DNA from: Dictyobacter aurantiacus
GTDB lineage: Bacteria > Chloroflexota > Ktedonobacteria > Ktedonobacterales > Ktedonobacteraceae
Assembly (NCBI RefSeq): GCF_003967515.1
Contig: NZ_BIFQ01000002.1
Span: 310,001 to 374,000 of the forward strand
DNA length: 64,000 nt
Direction: 5' to 3'
Made by a program: the position numbers and the translations under genes. The notes under the pieces are model-generated. The model saw only the letters and a list, made by a program, of their open reading frames with translations, did no database searches and was not told where the DNA came from. Below are positions 1-9,365 of this stretch, in pieces. Numbering within the stretch: position 1 is the stretch's first letter; the number at the start of each line of letters is the position of its first letter.

Positions 1-156
1 AGTGTATATATAACACTAAGTACTGTACATGATCGCCTGACGAAAGTCAACCCTTTTGACACATGCACATAACATTTGCGGACACCAAACGATGAGTTAG
101 TGGAACCAATAAAAAGGTATTTTTCATTATTAAAATTTTTTTGAAGAAAGAAGACG

Positions 157-705
157 GTGCAGCCTATGCAACCTGCACAATTGTCAAGCGCATCGCCTAT
201 CGCACATCTGTTTCAGAAGAATGCACCAATTATTCTGGCGTTCTACAGGAAGCGCGGTGTGCAGGCAGAAGATGCGGAAGATCTGCTGCTGGAAGTTTTT
301 ACCGCGGCGATCGAAAATCCCAGGCTGATAACGTTGCCAGAAAACGAGCAGCTGGCCTGGTTGAAACGGGTAGCACATAATAAGCTGGTGGACCACTATC
401 GCCGCCAGTCGTATCGGCAGACAACTCCCCTGGAAGCCAGCTATCATCAGCTCTTTGAGAGCGATGAAGAGGCTCCGGAGTTTACGGCACTGCGTCAGGA
501 GAGCCATGAGGAGCTCCGACACCATATCTCACAGCTGCCCACGGAGCACCAGGAGATACTCCGGCTGCGCTTCACTTATGATATGCCATCCAAGGAGATC
601 GCTCGGCTGCTGAGCAAAAGCGATACGGCGGCTCGCGGCCTGCTATGGCGAGCGGTTACCCTATTGCGCAATGTCTATGGAGAGAAGCAGGGGAGGGAAA
701 GATGA
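157..705 (+). CDS. ECF-type RNA polymerase sigma factor
   Basis: A small sigma-70 family protein of about 182 residues. The N-terminal half has a region 2-like helix pair (AEDLLLEVFTAAIENP, then LAWLKRVAHNKLVDHYRR) and the C-terminal part a sigma-4 helix-turn-helix (LPTEHQEILRLRF, then SKEIARLLSKSDTAARGLLWRA). It should direct RNA polymerase to a small regulon. The start is uncertain: GTG at 157 lies 6 nt after the purine run GAAGAAAG, and ATG at 166 is also possible. Its stop overlaps the next gene's ATG in an ATGA tetranucleotide, so the two are translationally coupled. ECF factors are usually paired with a membrane regulator, and the downstream protein fits that position. Confidence 0.9.
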   Translation: MQPMQPAQLSSASPIAHLFQKNAPIILAFYRKRGVQAEDAEDLLLEVFTAAIENPRLITLPENEQLAWLKRVAHNKLVDHYRRQSYRQTTPLEASYHQLFESDEEAPEFTALRQESHEELRHHISQLPTEHQEILRLRFTYDMPSKEIARLLSKSDTAARGLLWRAVTLLRNVYGEKQGRER

Positions 706-2402
706 AGCCAGACAATAACAGTAAGCTTACTGCGGCAAATATCGAAGAAAAGATTCAGCAGGTATTCCAGTCCAGAGGTCAATCAGGTACCTCAGCATCC
801 CTTGATGAAACGGTGCTTCAGGATCTCTATCAGACATTGTACCGTGGTGATGAGGCCATTATGGAGCGTACGTGGCACAGGTTGGCGCAGCGCTATCCCT
901 TAATCGAGCAGTCGGACGATACGACGCAAGCCGCGTCAGATGTTAGGACCGTCATCACTTTTCCACAACCAGGGACATCTCGTTCCCAGCCGACGCCAAA
1001 ACGTCCACCACAGCGCTCAAGAACGCGCACGCTGAGCGTCTTGATGCTGGTCGCCGCCTGTCTCTTAATCATTGGTGGTAGCCTCATTTTGTTTACCCAG
1101 TACCAGAAACCTACCCAGCCGGCCGCGCCACCCCAAAAAGGCCCCTTACAGTTTTTTGACCGGCAGGGGAAACTGATCTACCAGATCGATAGCCATAATA
1201 AGGTCACGGTGGGGAATACACCGCTCACCAGGGACTTTATGAACTATTCGCTGGACAAGCTGGCCACCGATCTGCACGTCAAAAGAGCCGACCTACCAGC
1301 TATGGGACTCAAGGTAACGACCACGCTGGACATGCAGCTACAGACGCAGGCATATCAAAAGGCGCAACAGACGATCGCTCAGACCCGGCAAACCCATAAC
1401 ATCGGCGACGCCGCCGCGGTCGTGCTGGACTATCACGACGGCTCCATCCGTGCGCTCTTTGGCAATCTCAATACCCAGTACTCGGGGTACAATGTCGCCA
1501 CACTGGAATCACGCCCCCTGGCTTCAGCCTTTAAGCCCATCACCTATCTCACCGCGTTTGAACGTGGTATCAGCCCCGGCGAGGTCGTCGATGATGCGCC
1601 CCAGAGCTTTCCATCCAACGATAATGGTGATCCGGCCTATTCACCACTTGATTACGGCATGAGCTATCAAGGCCTGATATCGTATCGCCAGGCATTACAA
1701 CACAATAGCAACATCCCCGCGGTTCAACTTCTGACCCGCACCAAACTGGATCCACTACTCAAGCAGGCACAGGCACTCGGTCTGCATACACCTCCACCAC
1801 AACATACAGGCTATTCCGCTGCCCTGGGTACATTTGGAGAGACCGTCTTGAATGTGACCGCCGCCTATGGCACGATCGCCAATCAGGGGATCTCCGTTAC
1901 ACCCCATACTATAGAGCAAGTAACCGATTCCAGTGGCCACGTACGCTATCAGGCCTCGCATCTCGGCAGGCGTATCATAAAGCCCGGCACGGCCTTTATG
2001 ATCACAGACATCCTGAGCGATCAGCAGGCGCGCACTGAAGTATATGGAAAGTGTAGTCCGATTTTTCTCTACTCTGCATCCAGAGAGCAGTGCCAGATTG
2101 ATCAGCCCGGAACTATATATCCGGCCGCCATTGAGACGGGCGAGAGCGCAATCGTCCACGATACCTGGACCATTGGCTATACCACCGACTACGTTGCTGG
2201 TGTCTGGGCAGGCAATGATAATTATGAGCCAATGAAAGGAACTGTTATAGCCACCGATGGAGCGGGCCAGATCTGGCACGACACGATGCAGTTGGCCGAG
2301 CAGGGCCTCCCCATCAAACAGTTTCCAGGACCGCCCTCGGATGTGGTAAAAAAAACCGCCACCTATCATGGCGTCACCACCACCGATTGGTACCTGAAAT
2401 AG
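702..2402 (+). CDS. One-pass membrane protein with PBP transpeptidase-like domain, candidate sigma-factor partner
   Basis: 566 residues. Residues 1-108 are hydrophilic and presumably cytoplasmic. One membrane helix lies at about 110-131, and a class A PBP transpeptidase-like domain fills about 180-540. There is no glycosyltransferase domain. The catalytic SxxK is present (Ser275-Ala-Phe-Lys278), but the SxN position reads NSN (335-337) and the KTG position reads ETG (Glu478) within an otherwise well conserved stretch (TWTIGYTTDYVAGVWAGND). The ATG overlaps the stop of the sigma gene, with GGGAGGGAAAG as ribosome site. By position and topology it could be an anti-sigma-like sensor of peptidoglycan or beta-lactams. 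It could instead be an ordinary monofunctional PBP. The loss of two catalytic motifs favours sensing, but this is inference. Confidence 0.75.
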   Translation: MKPDNNSKLTAANIEEKIQQVFQSRGQSGTSASLDETVLQDLYQTLYRGDEAIMERTWHRLAQRYPLIEQSDDTTQAASDVRTVITFPQPGTSRSQPTPKRPPQRSRTRTLSVLMLVAACLLIIGGSLILFTQYQKPTQPAAPPQKGPLQFFDRQGKLIYQIDSHNKVTVGNTPLTRDFMNYSLDKLATDLHVKRADLPAMGLKVTTTLDMQLQTQAYQKAQQTIAQTRQTHNIGDAAAVVLDYHDGSIRALFGNLNTQYSGYNVATLESRPLASAFKPITYLTAFERGISPGEVVDDAPQSFPSNDNGDPAYSPLDYGMSYQGLISYRQALQHNSNIPAVQLLTRTKLDPLLKQAQALGLHTPPPQHTGYSAALGTFGETVLNVTAAYGTIANQGISVTPHTIEQVTDSSGHVRYQASHLGRRIIKPGTAFMITDILSDQQARTEVYGKCSPIFLYSASREQCQIDQPGTIYPAAIETGESAIVHDTWTIGYTTDYVAGVWAGNDNYEPMKGTVIATDGAGQIWHDTMQLAEQGLPIKQFPGPPSDVVKKTATYHGVTTTDWYLK

Positions 2403-2416
2403 CCGTTGAGCAAGAG

Positions 2417-2462
2417 CAAGGGAGCCGCTAGAGTGAAAATCCTCCCTCTAGCGGCTCCCTTG
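2417..2462. terminator. Bidirectional terminator
   Basis: Perfect 16-bp inverted repeat (CAAGGGAGCCGCTAGA and its complement) with a 14-nt loop. It lies between two convergent genes that end at 2402 and 2468. Confidence 0.75.
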
Positions 2463-2467
2463 ATTTG

Positions 2468-4030
2468 TCACGGGCCGGGAACTGAGTCGGTGGCGGGGTA
2501 GTAGGCGAGATGAGAGAGGAATTGCCTGGCATCTTCGGTGATCTCTTTACGCTCTTGCAGGTCAAGGTGTCGCAGACCCAGCACGCTCGGTCCCATGCGC
2601 GGATTCGAGCGCAGCGTCTGCTCATGCTCGATCAGGAAGTTCCAGTAGAGGACGTTGAAGGGACAGGCGTCGGGTCCGCTACGCTGCTTGCACGAGTAGC
2701 GGCATCCATTGCAGTAATCGCTCATCTTGTTGATGTAGTTGGCGGAGGCGATATAGGGCTTGGTGGCCGTATAGCCATCGTCCGAGTTCATGCCCATGCC
2801 GACAACGTTGGGCAGCACAACCCAGTCGTAGGCATCAACGTAGCAGGAGAGGAACCAGTTAGAAACCTCGTAGGGATCGATACCCGAGAGCAGGCAGAAG
2901 TTGCAGATGACCATCAGGCGCTCGATATGGTTGGAGTAGCCAGTATCCAGCACGCGCCGCGCGATATGCTGGACGCACTTCATGTCCGTCAGACCATCCC
3001 AGAACATCTGCGGCATACGCCGGTGACCGTGCCAGCTATTAGCGTGGCGCAGACCCGGCATCTGCTGCCAGTACTGCCAGTACATAAATTCGCGCCACCC
3101 CAGGATCTGGCGCACAAAGCCTTCGACCGACTGGATAGGTGCCCTATGCTGATAGTAGGCGACCTCGGCCGCCTGCACCGCGTCCAATGGGTCGAGCAGG
3201 CCAATGTTAATATAGGGCGAGAGCTGCGAGTGATAGAGGCTGCTGGATTGCGAACTCATCGCATCTTCGTAGGGACCAAAATCGGTCAGGCGCTCGGCGA
3301 TAAAGGTCTTCAATAGATGCTGCGCCTGCTCATGGGTGACTGCCAGATCAAAGTCGCGCGCGCTCCCCACACCATGATCCATGCTTTCAACCAGGCCGAT
3401 AACATCGCGCGTGATAGCATCGGGCTGAAAGGTTGGGATCGCTGGTACATGCAGATGGGCAGGTAGACCCTGGCGATTGAGCTTATCATAATTCCACTGC
3501 CCGCCAGTTGGTTCGCCGTTATCGTCCAGCAGGATTCCATAGTGGCGACGCATGGCGTGATAGAAGTGTTCCATGACATAACGTTTGCCCGGCTGGGGCC
3601 GAGGGATAGGATTGTAGAACTCGATCAGAAACTGGCTGTTGGGCAGGACGGCTACAGAGACTCCCAGTTCTGCGGCTAAACGCTTTTGCTGGAGCTGACG
3701 AGTATCATATTCGCTGGCCGCCATGGTAAGCAAGCGCACTGGCTGCTGGCGCCTGACATGATCGAGCAGGCCAGATATAAAACTATCCGACCGTAAGAGC
3801 TCCACCTGGTAACCTCTGACGCGCAGGCGTTCAGCGTAATGACGCATCGCGCTGAGTAAGAGCACAATCTTCTTGCGTTGATAGGGCAACTGACAGATGC
3901 GCTCACGACTCTCAATCAGCACCACATAGATATCTTCACGCGGATAATCCTTCTCCGCCTCACGTAAAGCGGGATGATCCAACAATAGTTGGTCGCCAGG
4001 AATCCAGACGGAAACGACCTGCTTTTTCAT
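2468..4030 (-). CDS. Cryptochrome/photolyase-related protein, FeS-BCP (DPRP) type
   Basis: About 520 residues matching the deoxyribodipyrimidine photolyase-related family, whose characterised members are prokaryotic (6-4) photolyases/cryptochromes with FAD, a second chromophore and a 4Fe-4S cluster. The N-terminal Rossmann part starts VVSVWIPGDQLLLDHP. The C-terminal half is helical and FAD-binding (GWREFMYWQYW, GYSNHIERLMVICNFCLLSG). The clustered cysteines CNGCRYSC plus a later Cys fit the FeS cluster. ATG at 4030 is chosen because GAGGGGAG precedes it. A GTG five codons upstream lies in that ribosome site. It is probably a light-dependent DNA repair or photoreceptor enzyme and stands alone between a terminator and a long spacer. 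Confidence 0.88.
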   Translation of the reverse strand: MKKQVVSVWIPGDQLLLDHPALREAEKDYPREDIYVVLIESRERICQLPYQRKKIVLLLSAMRHYAERLRVRGYQVELLRSDSFISGLLDHVRRQQPVRLLTMAASEYDTRQLQQKRLAAELGVSVAVLPNSQFLIEFYNPIPRPQPGKRYVMEHFYHAMRRHYGILLDDNGEPTGGQWNYDKLNRQGLPAHLHVPAIPTFQPDAITRDVIGLVESMDHGVGSARDFDLAVTHEQAQHLLKTFIAERLTDFGPYEDAMSSQSSSLYHSQLSPYINIGLLDPLDAVQAAEVAYYQHRAPIQSVEGFVRQILGWREFMYWQYWQQMPGLRHANSWHGHRRMPQMFWDGLTDMKCVQHIARRVLDTGYSNHIERLMVICNFCLLSGIDPYEVSNWFLSCYVDAYDWVVLPNVVGMGMNSDDGYTATKPYIASANYINKMSDYCNGCRYSCKQRSGPDACPFNVLYWNFLIEHEQTLRSNPRMGPSVLGLRHLDLQERKEITEDARQFLSHLAYYPATDSVPGP

Positions 4031-4045
4031 GCAATCTCCCCTCAC

Positions 4046-4485
4046 CGTCCATTTACCACAAATGACAATCTCCGATCCCCCCTTCTACTGACACCATTAT
4101 GTTTTTGGTAATGTCTATATGATGCTTTCCCTTCCCATGACAGGTAAAAAGTCAGCCCATCTCCCATATCATGCGGCCTCGTTGCATGCCGCTATCGCTA
4201 AACTGGTTGACGGCAACCAGCACACATGCTCTCACGACCAATCAAAATGGATGATCGATGGTTACAAATATACTCAAGCAATCGTTATCACAACAGGAGG
4301 CGTGCTCAAAAATTGTCCAAAGAGCTGAGCTTCGTTTCTTTATGCCCGCCTCATACGTATTAAAAAAAGAGCTTATCATTTACATCCACGTGCTCGCTCT
4401 TATTCATTAGAAGGTAATCGAGAGGCATCGAAGATTTGCTGGCAGTTCCTGTCAGATAACTTTGACAGACAAAGGAGGTCACAGA
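4046..4485. other. Intergenic region without a supported gene
   Basis: 440 bp of mixed sequence between two divergent genes, presumably holding both promoters. A 69-codon plus-strand reading frame (4119-4328) has no ribosome site or recognisable product and is not called. Confidence 0.4.
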
Positions 4486-5058
4486 GTGCCAAATCAGCCC
4501 TATTCATACAATAATGATCCACGTAATGATCCACGACAAAATTACCCGAATCAGCAGGACTCCTATCCTTACCAGGATTATGATGCGGAGACCGAACAGA
4601 ATATCAATGCCAGGGGAGCCTACGTGCGCAGCCAACAACAGAACTATCAGGATCCTTCCGGCAACCAGGTCCAGCAGCGCCGAGAGGTGTACCGCGACTT
4701 CAACCAGAGCATGATCAATACCCGCTACTGGATTACTTCATTGATCTACTTCCTGCTGGGCGTGCTGGAGGTTGTGCTGGGACTGCGCTTCCTCTTCCGG
4801 CTCTTTGGCGCCAGCGAGGGAAGCCCTTTTATCAGATTCCTGTACGATCTCAGCCATCCCTTTGTCTACATTTTTAATGGCATCTTTAATGATCAGACCA
4901 TCGGGAGCACCGGCGTCTTTGAGGTCTCGACCATCCTGGCGATGCTGATCTACGCCTTGATCGCCTGGGGAATCGTTTCCCTGGTGCGTGTCATCTTCTT
5001 CGCGAACGTGCCCAGCCGCCGCGAATATATCTCAACCCGCCGCCAGGGCCGCTTATAA
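4486..5058 (+). CDS. YggT-family membrane protein with Gln/Asn/Tyr-rich N-terminus
   Basis: 190 residues from GTG 4486, chosen because AAAGGAGGT sits 7 nt upstream. The first 85 residues are polar, with many Asn, Gln, Asp, Pro and Tyr. Two membrane-spanning blocks follow: ITSLIYFLLGVLEVVLGLRF, then a re-entrant stretch YDLSHPFVYIFNGIF, and VSTILAMLIYALIAWGIVSL. The YggT fold is a small integral membrane family of uncertain function that is often linked to cell division or osmotic stress. The gene stands alone and ends at a clear terminator. The polar N-terminal extension is longer than in typical YggT proteins. Confidence 0.8.
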   Translation: MPNQPYSYNNDPRNDPRQNYPNQQDSYPYQDYDAETEQNINARGAYVRSQQQNYQDPSGNQVQQRREVYRDFNQSMINTRYWITSLIYFLLGVLEVVLGLRFLFRLFGASEGSPFIRFLYDLSHPFVYIFNGIFNDQTIGSTGVFEVSTILAMLIYALIAWGIVSLVRVIFFANVPSRREYISTRRQGRL

Positions 5059-5079
5059 TCCCTATCATACCGATTATGT

Positions 5080-5115
5080 AACCGCTGCATCGTGATTGTG
5101 CAGCGGTTATCTTTT
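5080..5115 (+). terminator. Intrinsic terminator after the YggT gene
   Basis: Stem AACCGCTGCA / TGCAGCGGTT with a 9-nt loop, followed by ATCTTTT, 21 bp after the stop codon. Confidence 0.75.
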
Positions 5116-5225
5116 GCACCTTTCCTGGCCGTGCACCATTTATCACTCCCTTGCTCCGTGCGCCAATATCGTTACAATTACATATAGGACATAGCATTAT
5201 CCAACGAAGCAGAAGGAATGAAGCG

Positions 5226-6446
5226 ATGACGACAGATCAGCAAAGCTTACAATTAGCACGCCAGGCGTTTGAGGAGGGAGACGGCATCGTGCGCCTGACC
5301 CCGACCTGGGTGCCACGCGTTTTCTGTATACCGGGTCGCCGCCTGCGGCTGCATCCCGACGACCTGTATGCCTTCGGGGCGCGACGCGGGGGCATCGATG
5401 AGCGCTGGCTCGCCTCGACGGTACACGCCGATAATGGTCCTCTGACCAGCGAGGACGAGGGCCTGAGCTTTATCGCCGTGGCCGGTCAGAAGGTGCTGCT
5501 GCGCGATGCCCTGGATCTACTGGGAAAAGAGGTGCTGGGTGAGGAGGCGATCGAGCGCTATGGCGGCTGGGTCATGTTCAGCAAGTTCTTTGACAATATG
5601 CAGCCGCTGCCCTTCCACCTGCATCAGAACGATGAGCGGGCCGCCGACGTTGGTCGCGTTGGCAAGCCCGAGGCGTATTATTTCCCGGCCCAATATAATT
5701 TCTCCCTCAACGCCTTCCCATATACCTTTTTCGGCCTGGAGCCCGGTACAACTAAAGACCAGGTTGTCGCGTGTCTGAAGCGCTGGAACGAGGGAGACAA
5801 CGGCATCCTTCAGCTCTCCAAAGCCTATCGCCTCTCTACCGGCACCGGCTGGGATGTGCCGACCGGCATCCTGCACGCGCCAGGGACACTCTGCACCTAC
5901 GAGCCGCAGCGCGCCAGCGACGTCTCCTCGATGTGGCAGTCCCTGATCTCCGACTCTCAGATCATCGATCGCTCCATGCTGGTGAAGGATGTCCCTGAGA
6001 ATAAATGGGAGGATTACGACTACCTGCTGTCGCTACTGGACTGGGAGGGCAATGTGGATCCGCAGTTTAAGGAGCGGCGCTTCCACACGCCGATCGAGGC
6101 CCGTCCCGTGGAGGAGATGCGGGACGCCGGCTACGATGAACGATGGATCGTCTATGGCAGCGAGTTCTTCAGCGCCAAAGAGGTGACGCTCCAGCCCGGT
6201 CGCAGCGTCACCCTGCGCGACGCCGGCGCGTACGGCCTGATCTGTGTGCAGGGCTACGGCCGCATCGGCCCGCATCCCATCTCAGCCCCATCTCTAATCC
6301 GCTTTGGCGAACTGACCGAGGACGAGTTCTTTGTCTCGCGACCAGCCGCGCAGCAGGGCGTTACCCTCACCAATCACAGCTCAAGCGAGCCGCTGGTGAT
6401 CCTCAAACATTTCAATCCGGGCAACCCTGAGATGCCCCGTCCGTAA
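5226..6446 (+). CDS. Cupin-fold protein, mannose-6-phosphate isomerase-like
   Basis: 406 residues from ATG 5226, with AGAAGGA 8 nt upstream. The central motif PLPFHLHQND at about residues 118-127 is a metal-binding cupin motif, and the later GTGWDVPTGILHAPGTLCTYEP supplies a second conserved histidine region. The C-terminal 100 residues form another beta-rich half (EVTLQPGRSVTLRDAGAYGLICVQGYG) without an obvious histidine triad. The arrangement resembles type I phosphomannose isomerases and related sugar isomerase cupins, but the substrate cannot be told from sequence. A GTAGGTG repeat separates it from the P450 gene downstream, so co-transcription is uncertain. Confidence 0.7.
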   Translation: MTTDQQSLQLARQAFEEGDGIVRLTPTWVPRVFCIPGRRLRLHPDDLYAFGARRGGIDERWLASTVHADNGPLTSEDEGLSFIAVAGQKVLLRDALDLLGKEVLGEEAIERYGGWVMFSKFFDNMQPLPFHLHQNDERAADVGRVGKPEAYYFPAQYNFSLNAFPYTFFGLEPGTTKDQVVACLKRWNEGDNGILQLSKAYRLSTGTGWDVPTGILHAPGTLCTYEPQRASDVSSMWQSLISDSQIIDRSMLVKDVPENKWEDYDYLLSLLDWEGNVDPQFKERRFHTPIEARPVEEMRDAGYDERWIVYGSEFFSAKEVTLQPGRSVTLRDAGAYGLICVQGYGRIGPHPISAPSLIRFGELTEDEFFVSRPAAQQGVTLTNHSSSEPLVILKHFNPGNPEMPRP

Positions 6447-6474
6447 ATTCATCATAATCATCATAATCGTCGTC

Positions 6475-6501
6475 GTAGGTGCGCCCCTCGCGGGCGCTTC
6501 C
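6475..6501 (+). repeat. Short GC-rich GTAGGTG repeat, copy 1
   Basis: Starts GTAGGTGCGCCCCTCGCGG and ends GGCGCTTCC, forming the hairpin GCGCCC-loop-GGGCGC. It is 28 bp after the cupin stop. Other copies are at 23079-23106, 29706-29758, 37118-37140 and 41656-41678. Confidence 0.7.
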
Positions 6502-6541
6502 TGTTCCCAATCGAAAATACCCAATGGAGCCAAACACACAC

Positions 6542-7918
6542 ATGAGCACAGCACAAACATCGCTCCCACCAGGACCAAAGGGACTCCCTTTCATCGGTAG
6601 CCTGCTGGACTTTCAACGGCGACCTTTGCAGTTTTTCCGGGACCTTGAACGTACCTATGGAGGGATGGTCACCGTTATGGTTGGCAAGCAACCGGTCCTC
6701 CTCTGCTTCCGCCCGGAACATATCCGCTATTTTCTGGTTGAGAATCCGCGCAACTTTATCAAGCCGGGGACCGCGACCGGCGCGGGCCTGAAGCTATTTC
6801 TGGGGGATGGTCTGCTGACCATCGATGGTGAGCAGCATCGTCAGCAGCGCCGTCTGGTGCAGCCGGCCTTTCATAAGCACCGGGTCGATAGCTATGCGAC
6901 GACGATGACACGCTACGCCCAGGAGACGGTCGATTCCTGGCAACCAGGCACAGTGGTCAACATGGCCAGCGAGATGCAGTACCTGACCCTGCGCATCATT
7001 ACCAAAACGCTGTTCGATGTCGATTCGATCGAGCAGACCAGGCAGCTAGGGCGCGCCTTCGACGCGGTGATCAGCAGTGGTCCCCAGCGTTCAGCCGTCA
7101 TGGGACGGCTGCTCCCGTCTTTCTCGGCGCGGCAAGAGCGCGAGCGTGAGGAGGGAGCACGCGTCATCGATACCTTTGTCTACGGTCTGATAGAGCAACG
7201 GAGAAAGATGAACCAGGATACCGGCGATGTGCTCTCGATGCTGCTGGCCGCCCAGAAGAACGAACCCGGATCCATGTCGGATAAACAGATCCATGATCAC
7301 GTGCTCACCTTTGTGGCCGCTGGTCATGAGACGGCCCAGAATACCCTGGCCTGGACCATGTACCTGCTCTCGCAGCATCCCCATGTGCGCGCCCGCCTGC
7401 TGGCCGAACTGCAAACGGTGCTCAATGGACGTGTTCCTACGCTGGAAGACCTGGCGCAGCTCCCCTACCTGGAGGCCGTTATCAACGAGGCCTGGCGCTT
7501 CTATCCTCCCGCGTGGCGCCAGGCCCGCATGGCTATCGAGGATTTTGAGCTGGACGGCTACCACATTCCGGCTGGCACCATCGCCATCCTGAGCCAGTGG
7601 GTCGTCCATAACCTGTCCGACATCTGGGGTGATCCGGAAAATTTCCGGCCCGAGCGCTGGGACAGGCAGTCGGGCCAGCAGATTCCGCAAGGAGCCTACT
7701 TCCCGTTTGGACTGGGTCCGCGCATCTGTATTGGTATGCCCTTCGCCCAACTCGAAACAAAGCTCCTGCTGGCCACCATCCTGCAGCGCTATGTTCCACA
7801 GCTGGCGCCCGGGGCACGCGTGGTCTTCCAGCCGCTGGTAACGCTGCGTCCCAGATATGGGATGCCGATGCACCTGGATACCAATGATACGCTCACTCGC
7901 GCGCTTCAGGCGGTCTAG
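6542..7918 (+). CDS. Cytochrome P450
   Basis: 458 residues. Typical P450 landmarks are visible: proline-rich start (LPPGPKGLPFIGSLL), helix-C WxxxR equivalent (GEQHRQQRRLVQPAF), I-helix AGHET at about 259-263, ExxR in NEAWRFYPP and the heme-binding loop FGLGPRICIG with the proximal Cys at about residue 396. It is a soluble class of the CYP102/CYP110-like kind that needs separate redox partners, none of which are adjacent. The start is uncertain between ATG 6524 and ATG 6542. The end overlaps the convergent PadR gene by 26 bp, so the pair may be linked in regulation. Substrate unknown. Confidence 0.92.
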   Translation: MSTAQTSLPPGPKGLPFIGSLLDFQRRPLQFFRDLERTYGGMVTVMVGKQPVLLCFRPEHIRYFLVENPRNFIKPGTATGAGLKLFLGDGLLTIDGEQHRQQRRLVQPAFHKHRVDSYATTMTRYAQETVDSWQPGTVVNMASEMQYLTLRIITKTLFDVDSIEQTRQLGRAFDAVISSGPQRSAVMGRLLPSFSARQEREREEGARVIDTFVYGLIEQRRKMNQDTGDVLSMLLAAQKNEPGSMSDKQIHDHVLTFVAAGHETAQNTLAWTMYLLSQHPHVRARLLAELQTVLNGRVPTLEDLAQLPYLEAVINEAWRFYPPAWRQARMAIEDFELDGYHIPAGTIAILSQWVVHNLSDIWGDPENFRPERWDRQSGQQIPQGAYFPFGLGPRICIGMPFAQLETKLLLATILQRYVPQLAPGARVVFQPLVTLRPRYGMPMHLDTNDTLTRALQAV

Positions 7919-8567
7919 CCTCATCACAAACCGGACGGGATGCGCTGCATTGACTGATAATGGAGCGGATCTCGTTCTGGCAACCTTCAAGCGCATAGCG
8001 CATACGCAGGATAGCCTCTGAATCGCCATGCCGGACGGCGCAAGGCCAGCCTTGCTCTACGACGCGGGTCAAATCACTGAGCTCTTCCTGTAGAAAACTG
8101 ACCTCGGGCAACGTCGTATACGAGGGAACGGGACGCGCGTAGCGCTCCCAGAAAGCGGCGAGCCAGTCCTCCTGGCTGGCCAGTTCTTTGCGACCCCGTT
8201 CGGTCAGGGAGTAGATGCTGCGTCCGACCTGCTTCTGTACCTGAATCAAGCCCTCGTCCTGCAGTAACTGTAACGTAGGGTAGACGTTGCCCGGACTGGG
8301 AGAATACTTACCGTAGGTACGCTCCTCAAACCACTTGATAATCTCATAACCATGCCTGGCGAAATGCCGCAGTGCCTCAAGCAAGAGGTAACGCAACATG
8401 CCTCGCTCCAGGCGCTCCTTACGCCCATGATGGTGATGTTCCCCACCCCCTTCCCCTCGCGCATCCCCGCCACGCCACGAATAATGATGGCGACGGTAGA
8501 TATACTCCTCATGCCTACCTCCTCCAGGTTGCCTCCCTCCACCATGATGGTATACGTTTTCTTTCAT
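7893..8567 (-). CDS. PadR-family transcriptional regulator with His/Gly-rich N-terminus
   Basis: 224 residues. Residues 1-50 are a low-complexity tail rich in His, Gly, Arg and Tyr, including a run of four His. From about 55 a PadR winged helix follows (MLRYLLLEALRHFARHGYEIIKWFEER, then SPSPGNVYPTLQLLQDEGLIQ and the RSIYSLTERGRKEL wing). The C-terminal helical part should mediate dimerisation. PadR proteins repress detoxification or transport genes, and the tail-to-tail overlap with the P450 gene suggests but does not prove a functional link. The histidine-rich tail is not part of the standard family and may bind metal. ATG 8567 follows AAAGGGA. Confidence 0.88.
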   Translation of the reverse strand: MKENVYHHGGGRQPGGGRHEEYIYRRHHYSWRGGDARGEGGGEHHHHGRKERLERGMLRYLLLEALRHFARHGYEIIKWFEERTYGKYSPSPGNVYPTLQLLQDEGLIQVQKQVGRSIYSLTERGRKELASQEDWLAAFWERYARPVPSYTTLPEVSFLQEELSDLTRVVEQGWPCAVRHGDSEAILRMRYALEGCQNEIRSIISQCSASRPVCDEARPPEARE

Positions 8568-9365
8568 GTAAAGTCCCTTTCATTACTATACCGTCATTAA
8601 GCATAAGCACTGCATCCATGACCAGTCGCACCGGCGCGACTGTTTCGACAGGGTATTCAGGGCGATAGAAAAGTCACATTCAGCTGGGTCAAGGGGCGGC
8701 TAGCCCCTTGCGGGGCGTGGGCGAGCATGCCGGGGGCATGATCAAGTCCCCACCCTCTCCCTCACCGGCGCCGAAGGCGGCAAAAATACTTTTTAATAGC
8801 CCTGCAGGGAATTAAAGGGGCTTGCTATTTCTTCTGAAGAAGATATATCCTTAGCAGCGGTATGTCAAGCGTATACGTATAATTTCTACGAAGATAGCAA
8901 TTTTCCGTTAAAAATGTGACGCAAATACAGAAATTGAAGATCTTTTTAGCTGAATTGCCTGATGATGGTAAACTGAACCTTTGAAGCTAGACAGGCTATC
9001 GGGTTCATAGCGTCCAAAAACAGGTTAAATATATTGTTCGTGGATTATTTATCCTGCCAATAATTTTGCGCCGTGAGTATATTCTTGCATCTCAACGTGA
9101 TTATCTGCTACAATGAATGTGGTCATGAAACGTTGTGAACAAGAAGCGGCTGGCATGTGCCAGCATAAAGCAATTTGATACAACCAGTGTCGTCCCTGAC
9201 TCGAATCTCTATGGTGTATACTCTTGTGAGCAAGAGCAGGGCCCAGATACTCCACAAAAAGGACCCAATACGCCAGATCGATCTCGATAACACAGATATC
9301 GTACTGGAGTAGTTGCCAGATAAACAAGCATCAAATGATGCCTGGATAATAGCTTGGAGGTAAAA
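8568..9365. other. Long intergenic region with small hairpins
   Basis: About 800 bp without a convincing gene. At 8680-8790 it is GC-rich with short inverted repeats (AAGGGGC / GCCCCTT and a CCGGCGCCGAAGGCGG stretch resembling the spacer near 22850). From 8800 it becomes AT-rich. The last 250 bp are probably the catalase promoter and leader, with small hairpins at 9149-9164 and 9221-9236. A 92-codon minus-strand frame here lacks a ribosome site. Confidence 0.4.
9085..9114 (+). promoter_or_regulatory. Possible catalase promoter
   Basis: TTGCAT, 18 nt, TACAAT. It would give a leader of about 250 nt before the catalase start. Confidence 0.35.

Noticed and set aside
4119..4328. A 69-codon plus-strand frame in the spacer before the YggT gene
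   Set aside because: No ribosome site, no recognisable motif and composition unlike the neighbouring genes.
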